Positions 60,803 to 64,000 of a stretch of DNA of 64,000 nt are shown in pieces (within the stretch, counting starts at the first letter, position 1; every line of letters starts with the position of its first letter). The notes under the pieces were generated by a model. It was not told the DNA's origin, did not search any database, and saw only the letters and a program-made list of their open reading frames with translations. The stretch is from Hydrangea macrophylla. Lineage: Eukaryota; Streptophyta; Magnoliopsida; Cornales; Hydrangeaceae. The stretch is taken from the NCBI GenBank assembly GCA_033977485.1, contig CM066988.1, positions 1,309,501 to 1,373,500 on the forward strand, written 5' to 3'. Both the position numbers and the translations under genes were made by a program.

Positions 60803-63303
60803 TATAGACACCCCATTTTGGTTCATCCGTTTGACAGAAGGAACCCCACCTCAAGAACAATTCAATGATCGGAATCAGAATCTTTTGGTTATGAAACGAA
60901 ACTCCATGAAGCACAGTGGTCTCCAAGTTACGTTAGAATAACCTTTAGGAAAACTTAGGTACGTTAGAAACCCAATTTAGGATAGCTTTTCATATGCAAA
61001 ATCCAGACCTCGAAGTGTGATCCTGAGAACTCCCTTTAAAAAATATTCCTAAAATAGCCTAAGTTAGTGACCCAAGCCTTTACATTGGCCAAGACACCAT
61101 TTAGGAAAATTTTTACCATTTTTACACCTCATAGGTTTGCTCCTTCTTGGAGCCAACCTCACTCTTTTGACCATAACTCAAAATGTACAAAACATTTTTG
61201 AATGAGACTAAAAACATCTTAAACTAGACTCACATACCTTTCCAACGGTATATCATAAGCCCAAAAAGGATAACCGAGGTGAGAGAACAAAGTCCGGGAA
61301 CTCATGAGAGAAAACATAACTTTCGGGCTAAATGCCATGGTGGCTTTCAGCTGAGTGCCACATGGCACTCTCGGAATGCTTCCCTAGCCCTTTGAGTGCC
61401 ACTATGGCTCTCAGATGTGCCAAACCCATTCTGGACCCTTGATTTGGCCACAATCCACGTGAAAATGCCCCGAAAATGTAAAAAGTTATGTTTTTTTTGT
61501 CCCACATCGCTCAACTATGAACCTTTTCACCCAAATCTCAAACAATAAAATGGGGTCCTTCTCTCTCCATCCATCACACCTGAAAATCCTAAGGATTAGA
61601 GAGCCCAAGGAAACCCTATTGGAGGATTCCTCAAGCACTCCTAGAAAGTTCTTAGGAAAAGTGTAAGTTTTTTTTAGAGTTAGGATTGAGTCTTAGAGTC
61701 TACGGTGCCAGCAAAGCTCTGCCGAAGGAGTATTCTATGGGGGGGTTCTTGGGGTAAGTTCTTCTACCTATTTATTTTTCTGCTTTTATTTTTTGTTTGA
61801 TGTTTAAAGTTCTTAGGATAGTTTTATTTCCTTGTTTGTAGTATCCTCATTAAAGTTGAGGTATCCACGACGAAGCTATCCCTCTATATTGGGGTAGCCA
61901 GAGCTAGTGGGATAGGTATCCAATCCCTGGTTTCCAATCCCCGAGGATAGTAAAACCTTAATTTGGATCTACGGGTTAAGATTTAGGGCATTCACGTAGG
62001 AATAATGTTGTAATTCATATTAATTGGGATAGTAGGCTATCCACATTTTATTCTTATTCATGTGTTATCCATACATAGTAGTTTAATACATGAATTAGTT
62101 AATCCATGCATAACTAATTTAATTCAATTAGTTTAATTCACTTAGTTTAATTTGTAATTAGTTTAATTCAAGAATTAATTCATATCCATGCACATGCATA
62201 GACATGCACACTATCCTCACTTAGGATAGTAGGTTATCCATATTATGGATAACACTTAATTAGGCTTACATATGCACACTACTACACTAGTCATGTTTGG
62301 ACATGTGTACACACTATCCATGCCTAGCATAGTAGGATATTCTTAGATTATCGTATACATTATTATTTTATTGTCATAACCATGGTTAATTGGGATAATT
62401 GGGAATGCTATGCTATCTTGGGTAAGTTTTTTACATTCCCTCTTATTTATTGCTTTCTTAGGATCACATAGGAGCATGCTTAGGTGGATAAAATACAGAT
62501 TTTAATTCCCTACATGATTACATGTGCTTAGATATCATGTTTTTCTAGGGTTTTGAGTGCGATTTTCAAGTTTAATTTCTTTTTATTTTCATTCGCATGC
62601 ATAGGGGAGCGTAGTAATACGTTTAGTCCCCGAATTACTTTTCTTTAGTTGTTTATAACTTGAATTAGGATTGCATTAGCATAAATGACACAGTCTTCAT
62701 AATGTCTAGTCAAACACCTTGAAAGCTGAGTAGAGGCCCTTCTCACGATGAAGCGAGAGGGGGTGTTTTAGCACGATCTAGCTCCTTCCTCTCTCGTACC
62801 TTAACCATCGAACCGAGTTCATTGGTGACGATGGGGCGGTGCTCTCTCTCCATTGGACTTGATAGATTTAGTTTTCTTGCATTCCTTTATCAAACCAAGT
62901 GGAGACTCTATTAGTGAGGATCTCTGTGGATTTAGCCTTGTGGGATAAACTATGAATTACTCACTCGTGTAGCCTTGGATATGGATCATGGGCATCGATT
63001 GTTGCGGTTGGATAAAAAGCCCCATGGAATCCAAAATACGAGTAATCCAAAATGGTCAAATCGGATAAAGGTTAATGAAGGGTGGTGAATCTCACTCGTG
63101 GTTGTTGACATGAGATTTGAAATAGGATCAATCGAGCGGGCTTAATCCTTCTAGGCCCCAAGCTTGGGTCGGGTACCCACAATATCCCTACATTATAGCA
63201 TTTTTAAAATATGATCATTCAAAACCCTAAAATCATTCAACTACCATTTTCGAATCGCAACGCGTCCTCACATCTTCGTCTTCAACGAGTTAATCCACCG
63301 GCA
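60803..63303 (+). repeat. 5' LTR of a further gypsy element
   Basis: Starts TATAGACACCCCATTTTGG, one base from the usual TGTAGACACCC start of this LTR group, and ends CCACCGGCA before a primer site. About 2.5 kb. 61490-61600 has the promoter-like CCCACATCGC and AATAAAATGG followed by CTCTCTCC. Short TAGGATAGTAGG/ATCC words repeat at 62020-62420. The body is non-coding. Confidence 0.65.
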
Positions 63304-63306
63304 ATT

Positions 63307-63324
63307 TGGTGGCGACCGGATATT
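63307..63324 (+). promoter_or_regulatory. Primer binding site of the gypsy element
   Basis: TGGTGGCGACCGGATATT lies three bases after the LTR end. TGGTGGCGAC is a frequent start of plant gypsy primer sites. Confidence 0.6.
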
Positions 63325-63535
63325 TTCGACGAGAAACCAACCCCGATCAACATCAGATTCTAAAAATAAAGACCCTTTTGGAGTCAAACGAACATAAAAT
63401 TGGAGCTTTCTGGTATAAACTTCTCGTTCATTATGTTTGAGGAATTTTCAATCTGGTGTTTCCTCTTTGAAAATTAGGTTTCTAACGAAAAGATTTTCTT
63501 TTCAGATTAGGGTATCTACTACTTAATCAGAATCG

Positions 63536-63558
63536 ATGGCTCAGACTGGTAAGACCAC
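63536..63558 (+). pseudogene. First codons of gag, cut by an LTR insertion
   Basis: ATGGCTCAGACTGG encodes MAQTGKT and lies where gag should start, about 210 bp after the primer site and behind a TTTTCTTTTCAG acceptor-like stretch. The frame runs straight into the TG of the LTR at 63559. The rest of gag should continue beyond that insertion, outside the window. Confidence 0.5.
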
Positions 63559-64000
63559 TGTAGACGCCCAATTTTGACCACACTATTAGGATTTAGGGTG
63601 GACAATCTCTTGAAGGGTTCGATGATGAAAAGTACCACTAGAAGGTACTGAATTCCACAAAACATAAAGATTGGACTTTGGAAAGTGATCCATAGGTCGA
63701 AAAAGCCATTTTTCACGCACAAATCTCGGTTTTGTCAAAAGTGTCTCTCAAAATTCTTATTCATGTGAGGATAAAAGGAGAGGAAATATTCTAAACGCCA
63801 TATTCTAGACATCCAAAGATTCAATTTCAAAGAAAAACTCAAAATCGATGCACATTGGAAAGTAATTTTGAAAAGGAAGTCGTTTGATTTCATAAAGATG
63901 ACGAAAGTTCCGGGAGAATTCTGGACTTTAATTCTTTTCTAAATCTCTCCCGGAATATTTTTATTCTAAAACTCAACTCGATTGCTTTCCAACGGTATGT
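63559..64000 (+). repeat. LTR start of a relative of the young Tat element, truncated by window end
   Basis: TGTAGACGCCCAATTTTGAC and the following 400 bp match, with many changes, the start of the young element's LTR (17450 downward on the - strand): CACACT.ATAGGATTTAGG, TTTTCATCATCGAA-complement, GGTTTTGTCAAAA, TTCAATTT..AAGAAAA. Same family group, opposite orientation, older divergence. Confidence 0.8.

Overview
This window is plant nuclear DNA, almost certainly from a flowering plant. It is built of nested transposable elements and I find no ordinary host gene that is intact. The evidence is Tat-lineage Ty3/gypsy retrotransposons with a second RNase H domain, gag-only LTR elements, a Stowaway-type MITE, a polyA-tailed SINE, solo Copia-type LTRs, a histone H2B pseudogene and a plastid rbcL fragment. 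I cannot name the species.

Layout. 1-12013: old, broken Tat-lineage element on the + strand (gag remnant, protease, reverse transcriptase/RNase H, second RNase H, integrase, 3' LTR). Downstream of pol it carries an antisense pseudogene of the plant mobile domain (PMD) family, itself broken by an LTR-like insertion. 12014-13649: LTR and gag remnant of another Tat-like element, opposite strand. 13965-34998: a complete 21.0 kb Tat-lineage element on the - strand, bounded by the 5-bp duplication GAAAC, with two 3486-bp LTRs that differ at only four positions I could find by eye. It has an open gag-pol frame and, antisense to it, an apparently intact six-exon PMD gene (20141-22268), plus minisatellites and hairpins that repeat its polypurine tract. 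35047-35181: a 45-codon piece of plastid rbcL. 37060-40362: nested MITEs, a Copia-type solo LTR, a small MITE and a SINE with a 16-bp target duplication. 40541-44384 and 50744-54406: two copies of a gag-only LTR element with internal hairpin tandem arrays; the first lies inside a Stowaway MITE. 44722-45006: H2B pseudogene. 45007-60802: AT-rich DNA with LTR, LINE and SINE remnants and two long poly-G runs. 60803-63558: LTR, primer site and first gag codons of another gypsy element, cut by a further LTR that starts at 63559 and runs off the window.

The most interesting unit is the young Tat element. Its sense transcript would supply Gag, protease, RT, two RNases H and integrase. The opposite strand encodes a separate multi-exon PMD protein whose introns lie antisense to the genomic RNA, so they would not be removed when the element is copied. 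The older element at 1-12013 carries the same kind of antisense PMD cargo, so the arrangement is a lineage trait rather than an accident. Additional antisense ORFs and PMD genes linked to plant retroelements are known in general terms; the intact all-phase-0 exon structure and the duplicated 3'-end motifs around the cargo look less familiar.
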